Positions 24,094 through 36,500 of a stretch of 64,000 bases of DNA are shown piece after piece (within the stretch, counting starts at the first letter, position 1; each line of letters begins with the position of its first letter). This stretch comes from Tetracentron sinense (taxonomy: Eukaryota > Streptophyta > Magnoliopsida > Trochodendrales > Trochodendraceae). The notes beneath the pieces were generated by a model, which was given only the letters and a program-made list of their open reading frames with translations, ran no database searches and was not told the origin of the DNA. Made by a program: the position numbers and the translations under genes. The DNA is taken from positions 7,366,434 through 7,430,433 of the forward strand of contig CM026573.1 of assembly GCA_015143295.1 (NCBI GenBank), read 5' to 3'.

Positions 24094-24275
24094 ACCTAAA
24101 TGTGACATGAAGTTTGATTCTGAACAAGATGCATATGATTTATATAATGGTTATGGATGAGAGTGAGGTTTGGTATTAGAAGAGACACCTAAAATAAGAA
24201 TAAGAGTACTAGTAAAATGACTTCAATGATATTTGTGTTCTAAGGAGGGTTTTTGAGGCAAGGACAAGCCCCGGA
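24094..24275 (+). pseudogene. FAR1-domain remnant of the MULE-type element
   Basis: The text PKCDMKFDSEQDAYDLYNGY, RVRFGIRRDT, STSKMTSMIFVCSKEGF follows the FAR1 pattern (F-DSEEEAYDFYN-YA--VGFSIR, then the conserved FVCSKEGF). At least three stop codons interrupt it. FAR1/FHY3-type regulators derive from Mutator-like transposases; position inside terminal inverted repeats favours a transposon copy over a host FAR1-related gene. Confidence 0.78.
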
Positions 24276-26587
24276 TCTCTGATTCCGTAGACTAGCGCCA
24301 AAATACACCACAACTTTAGGACAATGCTGTTAAGACTATTGCAAACTCCTGATTAGTAATTGTTCCTTATATACAACTATGAAAAAGCTTGTAAAGTTGT
24401 AAATGTCATTTCTCTACTTGGATTTAAGTGACTTGAAGTATTCTGCCCATTTGGAGAGCTTCTGGACATTTCTTGTGTAGTAAATTGTGGCCTCCGGACA
24501 AACATACAAGAGGTTTTCTAATACCCTTTTGGATCTCATTCCCAATTACACAGTCAAGGCTCTTATATAAAATTGGTGCAAGGACAACAATATAAGGTTT
24601 TCTAATACCACTGACTGCATCAATATCTCATCCTCATCCGGAGTTGAAATGAGCTTTTCAAGCTTGTGTTGGGACTGAAAGACAAAATTAAGACCAGAGG
24701 GATACACGGCCTATCAATAGAGATAATAGGGAGGTATCATCTCTTACATTGAAAATGACAGTTCTTAAACCATATGAACTTATATTTGGAAGATTCAAGC
24801 TCGCCATGTAGAAATACTAGAATGAAATATAATCTTCCAAGCTAAAATGAATGTCCTGAAGGAATTGTTGGGGAATATCATATGATTAACAAAACAAACT
24901 TCATCCGTGATAATAATAAACTTCATCTGTTCATACACAGTTCAAGCATAATGGTAGACTGCACTCTTTCCACAAAACAAAATAACAAAAAAAGCAACAA
25001 CTATTCCTCCTAAATTTTTTTAAAAAATAGAGAATTCTGATTCCATTTTGAAGACCGATTTTGTAAGTTGTTAAATTCCGATTCTATTCTTGCAAATCAG
25101 TCTTGTAATTAGCATTGAAATTCCAATTTCATTCTTGTAAATCGACCTTTTAAGCACAAAACTTCATACATGTGATGCTTAGTCTAAAGCCACTAAAAGG
25201 TTGTCTAAATGGTTCTATATTTCATCGCACCACTAGATAAAATTGTTACATTGTTTGCCCTGCTAGATCATATTAACAAATCATCAGTATTCGTTTTCTA
25301 ATGGCTCTTAATTATAATTAATGCATTAATCTTACCATTTTCCCAACACATGAATAGAAGTCTCTCTCATGATTGGCAATTGTTTTTGATGTCTTTATTG
25401 TACAAGGATCCGCTCCACAGCCACAATACTTTGTTGGCCATGTCTGGTAATTGCTACTTATAGATGAAGATGTCATTTTCTTACACAATCAAACATTATT
25501 ATCGAGTTATAAAAGTTTTATAGAAACATCACAATATGTAAGGATGCTCGATCCCAACAAGGTTTAATCATGCAATGACTTAGCCAACCCTTGAATTAGC
25601 TAGCCAATGTCACAAACATAAGCACTTCTCGAATCCTACTTCAGATTGCCAATTATTAGTACAATTTAAAGATTGCCAACTGTGAATTTAAAGGTTATTT
25701 CAGATAATAAACTAAACTAGGTTGCATCAATTCGACAATTAGGAGGAGGCAACCTAGTTTAGTAACCTATTTTTGGATCAAAGCTCACAATGAAACATAT
25801 GGACATGATTAACTCCTATAATTCTAGGGGGTTATGAGTTATAAATCAAAAGGTGCCCTCTTCTTATGGGATACTAGACAATCTTGTCTAGGTACAAAGA
25901 TAAACGGGTCCAGATTAAGTCGTTCTTCCTATTTTATTTTTATTTTTATCTAACTCGATCTTAGGAGCCTTAATCCCAGTGATGAATCAAATGAACATGA
26001 CAATAACAATCAGACGATATCATATTACTTAAATAACTTCAATGTTTCTATAAAACTGGATGGTTGATCAAATGGTTGAGAAACATTTACTTTGATCAAA
26101 TGCTTGAGAGACGTTTAGTTTAATGGGGATGATAGGTGCATAACCTTGAAGTTTAGTTTAGTGTCCTGGTTCTATGATTGAAGCTTATGTGCAAGCAAAT
26201 TTGTTCATTGAAGCTTTGAAATTCGATTTTTGTGGTATTCTTGTTTAGATCAAGTGGACAATATGGCAATGATAATTGCAACGTAGTGGCTTGATAACAA
26301 AATAAGTAAATATCAACACTTCAGCTAGTTCACAGAGTATGTTGAAAGGCTACTAAATCCATGATTTAAAATATCTAGTTTATCAATACATTTTGGTCGA
26401 AACCTATCAGTTTTTCCATTTACCAGTATGATATTCAACTGGCATTCATGTGTTTAGGTAAGTATCACTTCTTAACTGAGATTGTTGCTCTTTCTTGCTT
26501 TTCTTCAAATTCTTTCACCCTTTCCTATTTGCCTTCAAACCCAACCTTCTACACCACATTCCCTCAACTCCATTAAAATGAAATGTG

Positions 26588-26592
<5 letters not shown>

Positions 26593-26619
<27 letters not shown>

Positions 26620-26622
26620 TAG
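26593..26622. repeat. TA microsatellite
   Basis: Alternating TA run inside the MULE-type element. Confidence 0.9.
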
Positions 26623-28091
26623 AACAAAAACAGTAAAAGTAAATAAAGTCTAATCCCCTCCCGTGGTTTTGAGCTCCACTCAACCAAGTGTCCTTGTCCT
26701 CAACATGAAAAGTGAGGAGAGGTTGGTGAAAAATGTGAGTGCCTAACCCTGAAGTTACCCTCAAATAGAAAAAAAAAAGGAAGGATGATAGAAAATAGGG
26801 CAATATATCAAAGGTCCACACATAGAAGAAAGACATAGACTAGTTGGATCGATCAACCATACGCAAATGAGGAAAAAACTAAGCAAGAAAAGAAATACAG
26901 CTAAACACAAAAATGGAAAATTTTCATTGTAAAATGAGCAAAAAAACAATTACAAGAAACCAAGATCCAAAGACCCAAAAAAGAAACAGATGAAGAAATC
27001 AAGGCCCATGAGCAAGAACACAGAAAAAGAACATAATCATAATCACAAGTTACTGCATTTTAAGCAAAAGTAGAGAAATATGATCTATTTCTTTTGTTCT
27101 TCAGTAAACCCAAAAGTGGTCGAGGAGAAGTAGATAATAAAAAGATAATAATGAAGAAAATGAATTACATAACAATATCACCATGTAGATCTCCTCGTCG
27201 GTGGTGGCGCTAGGCGCTAGGCGCCATTAATAAAACAGGTGAATTTGTAATGATGGTGGTGATATGGTGTATCTCACGCATACCATAACCATACATGTAC
27301 TATTAGTCGGAACCTCAAAAGTCGTTGATATGGGTTCTTCTTTTTCGAAAGCTCTTAGTTAACCTAACATTTGGGGCTTTTGAATGGATTCTTCTTCAGA
27401 AGCTCTTGGTTAACCTATTAAATTGGTGCCTGGTTTGGCTTTTGGCGGAATGGATTCACCCGAACCCCTCTATGGTGTGGAGGGTTTTTCTTCTTCTTTT
27501 TGGATTGGGGCTAAATTGAAAGTGAAGGAGAGGAGCTCGAAATCGGGTCCTAGGTTGGGCTTCTGGTTGAACTAAAACCCTTAAGGTTGAACTTATCGTG
27601 AACTGTTGAATGTTAGTAAGGTGAGGTGTCGTGCTAAGGTTAAAACCCAAGCATGATCCCAGAACGGCTGGTTAAGCAGAGGACCCAAATCCAGCATGTG
27701 GATGGTACCCTCAAAGCTCAATAGAGAGCCCGACTGCCACCCCTCTTTCTTGGTTTGGAAGGTATCAAGTAACACACATTAAATACATAGACAAAGTCAG
27801 ACACGCACTCACTCCAAAAGGACATGTTATTATTATTATTTTTTTTGATAACACACAATACTCACATACACTATATCATACCCACACAACCAACACACAC
27901 ACCTCTTGAGGCACAAACCAGTACACCCACATACCCTCTCAAAAAAGAGAGGGCAGTTAAGGGGAAACCTCCAAGGGAATAACCCATCGATGTGAGACTA
28001 TTTAGTTCTTTTTTGATAACACACAATACTCACAAACACACAATATATCACACTACACAACACCAACATACACACACCCCTTATGGCACAA

Positions 28092-28546
28092 TGTCACGGG
28101 CAATTTATGTTGCTAGGCAAATCCCGTGCGGCACTTGATCAATCCGTCGATCAAGTCAACATGTTCGGACAGTTACCTAAGAAACAAGAGTAAAGCACAC
28201 CACAATGCATAAGAAAGAAGCAAAGATCAATATTATTGCATAAAGGGAAAGGTTACAAGACACTATACAGGTAATGAAAATAAAAGACACTAGGGGAGCA
28301 GGTGATCAAAGATGGTGCAAAGACAACTCACTCAAGTGAACTACCACCTCCCCTATAAGGTGGATGATAAACCTTTTACAAGTTGGCAGAAGGAAACATC
28401 TTATGTGCTAGTGGAGTCATACTCCTTTATTACAAAAATGTCACTAAGACTTTGATTACTAAACTACCCTTTAATAAAAGATAAAAAGATACAAATAGTG
28501 CCACCACCAAGGCCATGCAAACATTGCTGGACGAATGTTCGTGACA
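28092..28546 (-). repeat. 3' LTR of the Gypsy fossil
   Basis: On the minus strand the repeat starts TGTCACGAACATTCGTCC and ends CCCGTGACA, so it has TG...CA termini extended to a TGTCACG/CGTGACA inverted pair. A purine-rich tract (AGTAGGGGAGTG) directly precedes it. A 20-base stub of the matching 5' repeat is at 32897-32916. Confidence 0.88.
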
Positions 28547-31500
28547 CACTCCCCTACTTGTTAAGTTGACTCCCTCTTCGACTTTTTCGTTAAGTATTCT
28601 TCAATCTTATCTGCGAAGGGAGAAGGGTGACGCTTAGTTCCCAACTAGCTTCGGCGTCGGATAGCCCTTTCCATATTACCAAATACTCCATGTACGCGGG
28701 CCTGGTCGATGAGGCTTGGACATGACAATCCGCAACAATACGCTCAACTTTTCTTTGGGGTACGATCGTTACGATAGCTCCAAGCCGGTTTGGAGTGTTG
28801 CGAGTGGGGTCTTTATTGTCTGCATTATACAGCTTTAACACACTGGCATGGAAGATCGAGTGATATCTGTGAAGTGACTCAGACAGTTTCACCCTGTAGG
28901 AGACTTTTCCCACCTTTTCAATGATAGGGAATGGTCCTTCGTACTTGCAAACTAAGCTTATGTTACCTTTACGAAAGAACTTCAAGTTATCCGGATTTAA
29001 CTTTATCAGCACTAAATCTCCCACCTTGAACTTATCTTGCCTTCGCTTAGGATCCGTAAAATTCTTCATTCTTCTAGCAGCTTTCTCAAGGTATACTCGG
29101 GCAATATCCGCATTCTTATTCCACTCTTTGGCAAACTTGTAGGCGCTAGGGCTGGTTCCTTGGTAACCGACAATGACTGTATGAGGCGTTAGTGGTTGTT
29201 GCCCGGTTACTAGCTCGAATGGACTCTTGTATGACGAAGAGCTCTGTTGTAAGTTGAAGCAAAATTGAGCGACATTGAGCAAGTTCACCCAATTCTTCTG
29301 ATTAGCACTAACAAAGTACCGAAGGTATTCTTCAAGAAGAACGTTAAAATGCTCGGTTTGGCCATCAGTCTGAGGATGACTACTTGTTGAGAAGTTGAGC
29401 TTGGTCCCAAGAAGTTTGAACAATTCTGACCAAAACTTTCCCGTGAATCTTGAGTCCTTGTCGCTTACAATGTTCTGAGGCACACCCCAGTATTTCACTA
29501 CATTCTTCATAAACAAGTAAGTTGCTTCCTCTGCTAAATAGTGCAATGGTGAGGGGATGAAAGTAGCATACTTTGAGAATCTGTCGATCACCATCAGGAT
29601 CGACCCAAACTCCCCCACTTTTGGCAAAGCCGAGATGAAGTCTATAGAGACACTCTCCCATGGTCTCCTAGGGATAGGTAATAGCTCTAAGAGTCCAAGA
29701 GGACTATTCCTTTCCACCTTATCTTGTTGGCACACAAGACAGGTCTTCACATATTTTGCAACATCATCTCGCATACGAGGTTAGTAGTAACCCCGTTCTA
29801 GCAAGGCAAATGTGCGACGTCATCCCTGATGGCTTGCCCAAAGAGTATCATGACACTCTTTTATAAGATCCTTCCTGATTTTTTCCATCCTTGCGACAAA
29901 GATGCAACTTCCTTTTGTGTAAAGAAACTCATCGTTGATCCAGAAGCGACGAGTTTTGCCACTTTCAACTAGTGGCCAAATTACCTTAGTTTGATAATCG
30001 GTCTTCAACCCTTCACGGATCTTATCGTGTAAGGTAAACTGCACCCGTTGCACACTCCTATGCATCACATTCTTTAGGCCCGCATGTTCCGCTTTACGAC
30101 TTAAAGCATCGGCAACATTGTTATACCAATCCGGCTTGTACTCTAACTCGAAGTCGAATTCCGCTAGCAAGTCTTGCCAACGCGCTTGCTTAGACGTTAG
30201 CTTCTTCTGCATCATGAAGTGAGACACGGCAAAATTGTCGGTCTTCACCACAAATTTTGATCCAAGTAAGTATTGCCTCTACACCCGATGGCAATGTACC
30301 ACTGCAAGCAACTCTTTCTCTTGAGCTGTGTAGCGACGCTCAGTTTCAGATAACTTTCGGCTTTCATAAGCAACCAGATGTTCTTCTTGCACTAACACTT
30401 CTCCAATATCATAGTCTGACGCATCAGTCTGTACTTCAAAAGACTTCACCAAGTATGGCAGTGCAAGAATAGGATGTTGGGCCACGGTAAGCTTCAGTCT
30501 CTTGAAGGCTTCCTGGCACTCCCTTGACCATACCCATGCATGATCATTCTTAAGTAGGTCAATCAATGGTGCTGCAGCTGTTAATTAGCCTTTAATGAAC
30601 TTACGGTAGTAGTTCACAAGGCCTAAGAAAGATCGTAGCTCAGTGGTAGTCGTAGGTGGCTTCCACTCTTGAATGGATCGGATCTTGTCCTCCTCTATTC
30701 TCACTTGTCCCTTGCCTAAAACGTGGCCAAGGAAACTAATTTGTTCTTGCGCAAATGAGCACTTCTCCTTCTTAACATATAAATTGTTCTCTTTTAGCAA
30801 AGCCAACACCTTTTGTAAGTGCTCAACATACTCCTCAAGAGTTGAGCTATATACCACGATATCATCCAAGTAAACCACAACGAACTTGTTAATGAACTCA
30901 TGGAATATCTGGTTCATTAGATTTGAGAAGGTAACTGGTGCGTTGGTAAGGCCGAAATGCATCACCATGAATTCGAATGCGCTATATCTTGTCACGCAAG
31001 TCATCTTAGGTTCGTCACCCTCCGCGACGCGAACTTGATAGTAACCTGACCACAAATCAAGCTTACTAAAGTATTTGCTATCTCAAGTTGGTCGAACAAA
31101 TCAGCAATCAACGGGATGAGATACTTGTTCCGCACGGTCAACTTGTTCAATGCTTAATAATCTACGCAAAGCTTAAGACTCCCATCATGCTTGCGCTGGA
31201 AGAGGATTGGTGCCCCAAATGGTGCCTTGGAGGGACGAATGAAGCGTGACTCCAAGAGATCATCAAGTTGCTTTTGAAGTTCAGCAAGCTTCGGAGGGGC
31301 CATACGATAAGGGGCTTTAGGAGGCGGCTTAGCCCCGAGAACTAGTTCTATCTCATGGTCAATTGCTCGACGAGGAGGAAGGGATTTTGGCAACTTTTCG
31401 GGCATCACGCTAGTAAACTTGGCCAACATCTCGGTCACTTCATTCGGAACTGGACCTTGCTCTAGTTGAGATTCTTCCCTCAACGTAGCCATATAAGTCA

Positions 31501-32916
31501 TCTCTCCCTTCTTTAACCCTTTCTTAAGCTGTAGGGCCGAAAGCATCTTCTCTCCACATTTACTTGCCACTGTTTGAATCATACATGGAGAGTCACGAAA
31601 GATGCACAACGATCGCAGGTAAGGCATTGACACAGCCTTGGATTCCTGCAAGAATTCCATTCCCACAATGACCTAAAAGTCATCTATACGAATCACTATC
31701 AAGTTGGTTTTTCCTGACCAAACTCCTACTTCAATGGGCACCCCCTTGGCTACCCAATGAATACGCTTTGCTGCTGAGTTCACAGCTTTGATGCGACTTG
31801 AATCTTTCTTTAGCTTCAATCTCAGTCGCTTAGCTTCTCCTTCCACAACAAAGTTGTGAGTTGCCCCCGTATCCACCATGGCACGGGTGGCCTTCCCATT
31901 GATTTTCAAATCAACGAACATGAGCCCCTTCGACTGTAATGCTTTCCCATCACCCTGAGTCTTAAGAGCATTAAGCAACCTGATGGCTCCCCTCCTAGGC
32001 TGCTCTTCCTCATCATCATCACTCGCGGATAGTTCCTCATGCATAGCCGAGTTACCTACTGATGCTTGCAGGGCATTGAGGGCTTGTTTCTGTGGACAAA
32101 TTGCTACTCAGTGTGGTCCACCACAAAGGAAACACTGCATCGCCTTGGAACCCGAACTCTTTGATGTTGAAGCTTCCTTGCTCGACCCAGACTTGTCATT
32201 GTTATGCTTCTTCTCATTGATGGTCGAGAAGATTTGTTGTGGCTAGTGTGGGTCGAGTTCGCCTTTTTCTTGTTAGGATCACTTGTGGAGTAGTCATTTA
32301 GACGCTCTGCTGCTGTTTGTGTTGAAGCTAAGTCTTGAACACGTTGCCTCTGTAACTCTGTCTGTGCCCAAGGTTTTAATCCCTCCATGAAGTAGAACAT
32401 CTTGTCTTTCCCGGACATGTCCTTGATGTCTAGCATGAATACCGAGAACCGCTTTACATACTCACGCATCGCGCCTGTCTGTTGCAACTGTTGCAAGTTC
32501 CTTCAAGCGATGTACTCCACATTCTCAGACAAGAATTGGGCTTTCAACTCCCTCTTCAAGTCCACCTAAGAATCAATGATGCATCTCCCATTCTGAATGT
32601 CCTCGTATCGAGTACGCCACCATAACTTGGCATCACCCGATAGATACATTGTTGCTGTCAAGACCTTGGCTTCCTCTAATTCCTGTCTCACGGCTCGGAA
32701 ATACTGTTCCATGTCGAATAAAAAATTCTCAAGTTCTTTTGCATCTCTTGTACCACTATACGAGTGAGGCTCTGACACCGTCACCCGACTATATATCTCG
32801 GTAGGACCATGAGGGTGTGAACCAACTACCATGGTAAGCACATTCAACCGGTTTGAGAGCTCCTCAATCTTGGCCTGGAAAGCATCCACTGTCCTGTTGG
32901 ACGAATGATCGTGACA
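28092..32916 (-). mobile_element. Ty3/Gypsy chromovirus fossil
   Basis: Reading on the minus strand, the parts come in Gypsy order: gag (about 32890-32110), aspartic protease (VDTGATHNF, near 31850), reverse transcriptase with YLDD (about 31660-30590), RNase H (near 30550-30280), integrase with its zinc-binding start and DDE core (about 30000-28900) and a C-terminal chromodomain (near 28640-28700). It is broken, with about seven interruptions, and its 5' repeat is almost entirely missing. One 455-bp LTR remains at 28092-28546. A 4-bp target repeat, ACAA, flanks it and the site lies inside a SINE-like element. Age is old by the number of breaks; LTR comparison is impossible with one LTR. Confidence 0.93.
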
Positions 32917-32999
32917 ACAAACCAATACACCCACATACCCTCTCAAAAAAGAGAGGGCAGTGGGCTTCAAGGTGACAAAAAGACATGTTATTGGTCATC

Positions 33000-33500
33000 C
33001 CAATAAAAAAAATTTAATTAAGTAATGACATTTTTCAGAGCAACACGTCTCTAGGGCTGTTTTTAATCCATACTCGCAATAAACACTCAATAAAAAAATT
33101 TCAAAAGTAAATTTTTTTGTCCCTGCAATACGTCTCTTTAAAAAAAAATTAAATATTCTAATTCCTATGTATATATATATTTTTATTGGAGGTGGACCAA
33201 TAGCTGATATGCTGTAGCCCTGTGCATAACAACAGGACTGTTGCGCTAATCCACAGTCAGCCTGAGAGTGGGCTAAAAAGTAGCATTTAGACATCACAGC
33301 AACATCAAGACAAGAACCGGCGGTCCGAACAAAGACTCATCGTATGCTCTCTCGCATCTTTACTCCAAAAAAACAACAATATGTCAATAACCCTCGGTGA
33401 TTTCAAAGCCCATCTACTCTTTTTTGGAAATCTCGGCGCCACCATTGATCTTATAGCCATGTCTTTTTGTCCCACACCTAATCTAGCTATAGTCTCTCTC
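33000..33500. other. Upstream region of the GPAT gene
   Basis: AT-rich with no coding support; contains a TA-rich stretch near 33165-33185. Distal promoter elements cannot be assigned. Confidence 0.35.
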
Positions 33501-33507
33501 TAGACTC

Positions 33508-33515
33508 TATATATA
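33508..33515 (+). promoter_or_regulatory. Likely TATA box of the GPAT gene
   Basis: CTATATATA lies about 75 bases before the start codon, giving an expected 5' untranslated region of roughly 45 bases. CT repeats directly precede it. Confidence 0.55.
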
Positions 33516-33588
33516 TGGATGGATACGTACACTAACTGGTCATAAACCTCAATAACTTTCTTTAACAGTTAGGCCTTCTTCTTCTACC

Positions 33589-36500
33589 ATGTCATCTTCA
33601 GCTACTACCTTCCCAACGGTCGACAAATGTGCATCCATCGGCCGCGAGAAACACACGGTGGTCGCCGACATGGATGGCACCTTGCTAAGGGGACGTAGCG
33701 CCTTCTCTTACTTTGCGCTAGTCGCGTTCGAGGTTGGTGGGGTACTAAGACTTCTTTTCTTGCTATTGGCTTCACCGCTAGCCGGAATTCTATACTACTT
33801 TGTATCGGAGTCTGCAGGAGTTAACGTTCTTGTTTTCGCAACATTTGTGGGGATGAGGGTGTCGGATATAGAGTCTGTGGCACGAGCTGTGTTGCCGAAA
33901 TTCTACTCGAGTGATATCCATCCGGAGTCTTGGCGCGTGTTCTCGTCGTGTGGGAAGAGGTGTGTTCTTACGGCGAATCCGAGGATCATGGTGGAAGCTT
34001 TCTTGAGAGATTTCTTGGGAGCTGATGTAGTTATTGGGACTGAGATTGGGACTTATAAAGGTAGAGCTACTGGGTTAGTACGTCGGCCTGGTATTCTTGT
34101 GGGGAAGAACAAGGCTGATGCTCTTCGGAAGGAGTTCGGAGAGACGATGCCAGAGATTGGGCTCGGTGATCGGACTACTGACTTCCCCTTCATGACATTA
34201 TGCCAGGTTTGCAATATCTATTACTTACGTACACTTGTATATACCATACCAATGGCCGTCTTTAAGTTTTGAGCAGTGATAGGCGTACGTGGAAATGAAT
34301 TTTAAAATCCATTTCTCAGCTACGTTCCTTATAAAGTATAAAAAGGGAGCTCCGCTTGATGCAGAGCTCCCCATGAAAATTAATCTCTTAAATTAAATGC
34401 ATGAGTTCGAATCAATTCCAGCCCGGTTCAAAAAGTCATTTGAATCCTTGATAAAAAAGGATTAATTTCATATCAGAACCTCAGTTATCTTTAAATGACA
34501 AATAAAAGCTTACTTTAAAAAAAATTCCTCCATCATCATTGACTAATGGGTCTTGATCCAAACATGTATACATATAGCCTTTTCCGTTATAACCGGACTT
34601 GGGGCGGTGGCATCCTTGAGATCGCCCGTGTCCCTTCTCATACTCTTTAATTGTGGTTAGGATTCATCCATCCTAGGGTACACCCAACCAAATCCAGTTA
34701 CACCCTTGAAGTCACCACGTGTCTGGGATTCACCCACCCTAAGGTACACCCACCTATCTATGGTTTTAGAAAAAAAAACTTTAATTTAATAATATTTTTT
34801 CTAACCACAGTTAAAAAAATAATTTTAAAAAAAACCTAGAATAAGTTGGTGAATCTAACCACAGTAGTTAAGAAGTATCAATAGGGACATGTGTTGACCT
34901 CAAGGATGTAACCGGACCCCCAAATCCGGTTATAACATAAAAGGATTTCAATCCTTTGCTAAACCGTAAAGAATTATGGAGTCAAATCCAGCAAATCTAG
35001 TGATCACCCTTTGAGGTGGCCACATGTCCACTTTGACAGCCCTTAACGTGGTTCAGATTCGCCCACTGTTAGGGTTCAATCACCTATTATTGGTTTTTAG
35101 AAAAAAAATGTTAATTTTATTTTTTTTTAATATTTTAATATTAAAAAAACCCTTTAAACAGTTTTTTAATTTTAAAAAATAGAATTAATATTTTTTTCTA
35201 AGAACCAAGAATAGGTGGGTAAACCCTAGGGTGGGTGAATCTGAACCACAGTTAAGGGATATCAAAGGAGACACGTGGCAATCCCAAAGGGTGAGGCAAA
35301 TCCGGTTACGATGTTAACGGTAGAGGATTTGACTCTAAAGACTATATGTAGAACCACGTTAGGACCAAGACTCATTAGTCAATGATGACTAAGGGTATTT
35401 TTGGTAATAGAATTAAGATTACTCACGGCTGTTCACCAAATTAGACTGTAGGTCCTTATTTGTCAAAATCTTGAAACATTGGGTCTGTGAAAGGAAAATT
35501 TTTTAAAGTAGGTACTTATTTGTCATTTTAAGATAACTTAGGTTCTGATATGGAATTAACCCAAAAAAAAATCATATTTTAATGAGCACTGCTTAGCGGA
35601 CCCATAGGTCTGTTTCCTAACTTATCCCGTGTCCTCGTGTCCCTTTTAACACCCCTTTTAACCCGGGTTAAGCTTAATAAAATTAAAACTATGATTTTGG
35701 TTTTTTTTTTTTGAAAAACCATGATTGGATTGCTTAACCCTAAAGATGAGTGAATCTTAGTCATAGTAGGTGAGTATTTAAAATTGGGATGTAGACCAAT
35801 GAGGACCGGCCATTCTGTATCAAAATGGGGACCCTGAATACGTTAATAATTTTCCTATCTTAATTGGCATAGCCATGGTGCAAGTGGAGTTTAAATGGGC
35901 AACAACGCTCGCTGTTCTGTTGCTCGTATTTGTCTTAGAAAATGAGAGTCCCACCTGTTATGGATGTGGAGACCACCTTTGTTTGAATGTGGGACCCATT
36001 TTTTAAGACAGAGACAAGCAATAATGCAACGAGTACTGTTTCCCATCTGTACTCACACAATAAGGCGGACAAAAAAAAAGGCTAAAGCTTCTGAGACCCT
36101 ATTAGGGCCGAGACCACCAAGACCATGCTCTAAGAGCATGGGATTTCAGGTGGGGCCTACCATGTGAAATGGGCCCCACCTAAAATCCAATGCTCTAAGA
36201 GCATGGTCTCGGCCCTAATGAGGTCTTAGTAGCAAAGTCCAAAAAAAAATTATAATTTATAAGGGGCAATTACAGCCTCAACTTTTGAGAAAAAGAAATT
36301 ATATTTTTTTATACAATGCTCATTAATTATTTAACAAGTCATATTCATGGGACAAAGGGCCAGTTGTCCCCTTAAATAAGGAGGAACAACACAAGTTTGA
36401 TATGTAAGAAGTGACTCAAGAATTTGGTCCAGGAAAACCCCACCGGCTTAGAACCTTTGCATCACTAAAACCTATAATATTTCACAGATAACTATCAATT

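Larger units (their letters stand above)
22900..27692. mobile_element. FAR1/MULE-type DNA transposon remnant with terminal inverted repeats (4.8 kb)
   Basis: Terminal inverted repeats of well over 100 bases match: left GGATCTGGCTCCTCTACTTG, right (other strand) GGATTTGGGTCCTCTGCTTA, both continuing into GCTTGGGTTTTAACC and GACACCTCACCT. A 9-bp duplication with one mismatch flanks it (ATCATGTGG at 22891-22899, AGCATGTGG at 27693-27701), as expected for a Mutator-like element. Inside, 24094-24275 (plus) encodes a decayed FAR1 DNA-binding segment. The rest is AT-rich, with a TA microsatellite near 26595-26620, and no transposase core was recognised. Confidence 0.85.
27816..32992 (-). mobile_element. 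SINE-like dimer, split by a Gypsy fossil
   Basis: Near-identical 16-base flanks (AAAAGGACATGTTATT at 27816 and AAAAAGACATGTTATT at 32977) bound the whole complex, as in target-primed retroposition. On the minus strand the element ends in an A-rich tail with AAT repeats beside 27832. Two related units are visible: 27845-27957, and a second from 28013 to 28091 that resumes at 32917-32960; both hold TGATAACACACAATACTCAC, CACAAACCA.TACACCCAC and CCTCTCAAAAAAGAGAGGG. The second unit is interrupted by the chromovirus. Pol III boxes were not identified, so SINE is an inference from ends and length. Confidence 0.6.
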
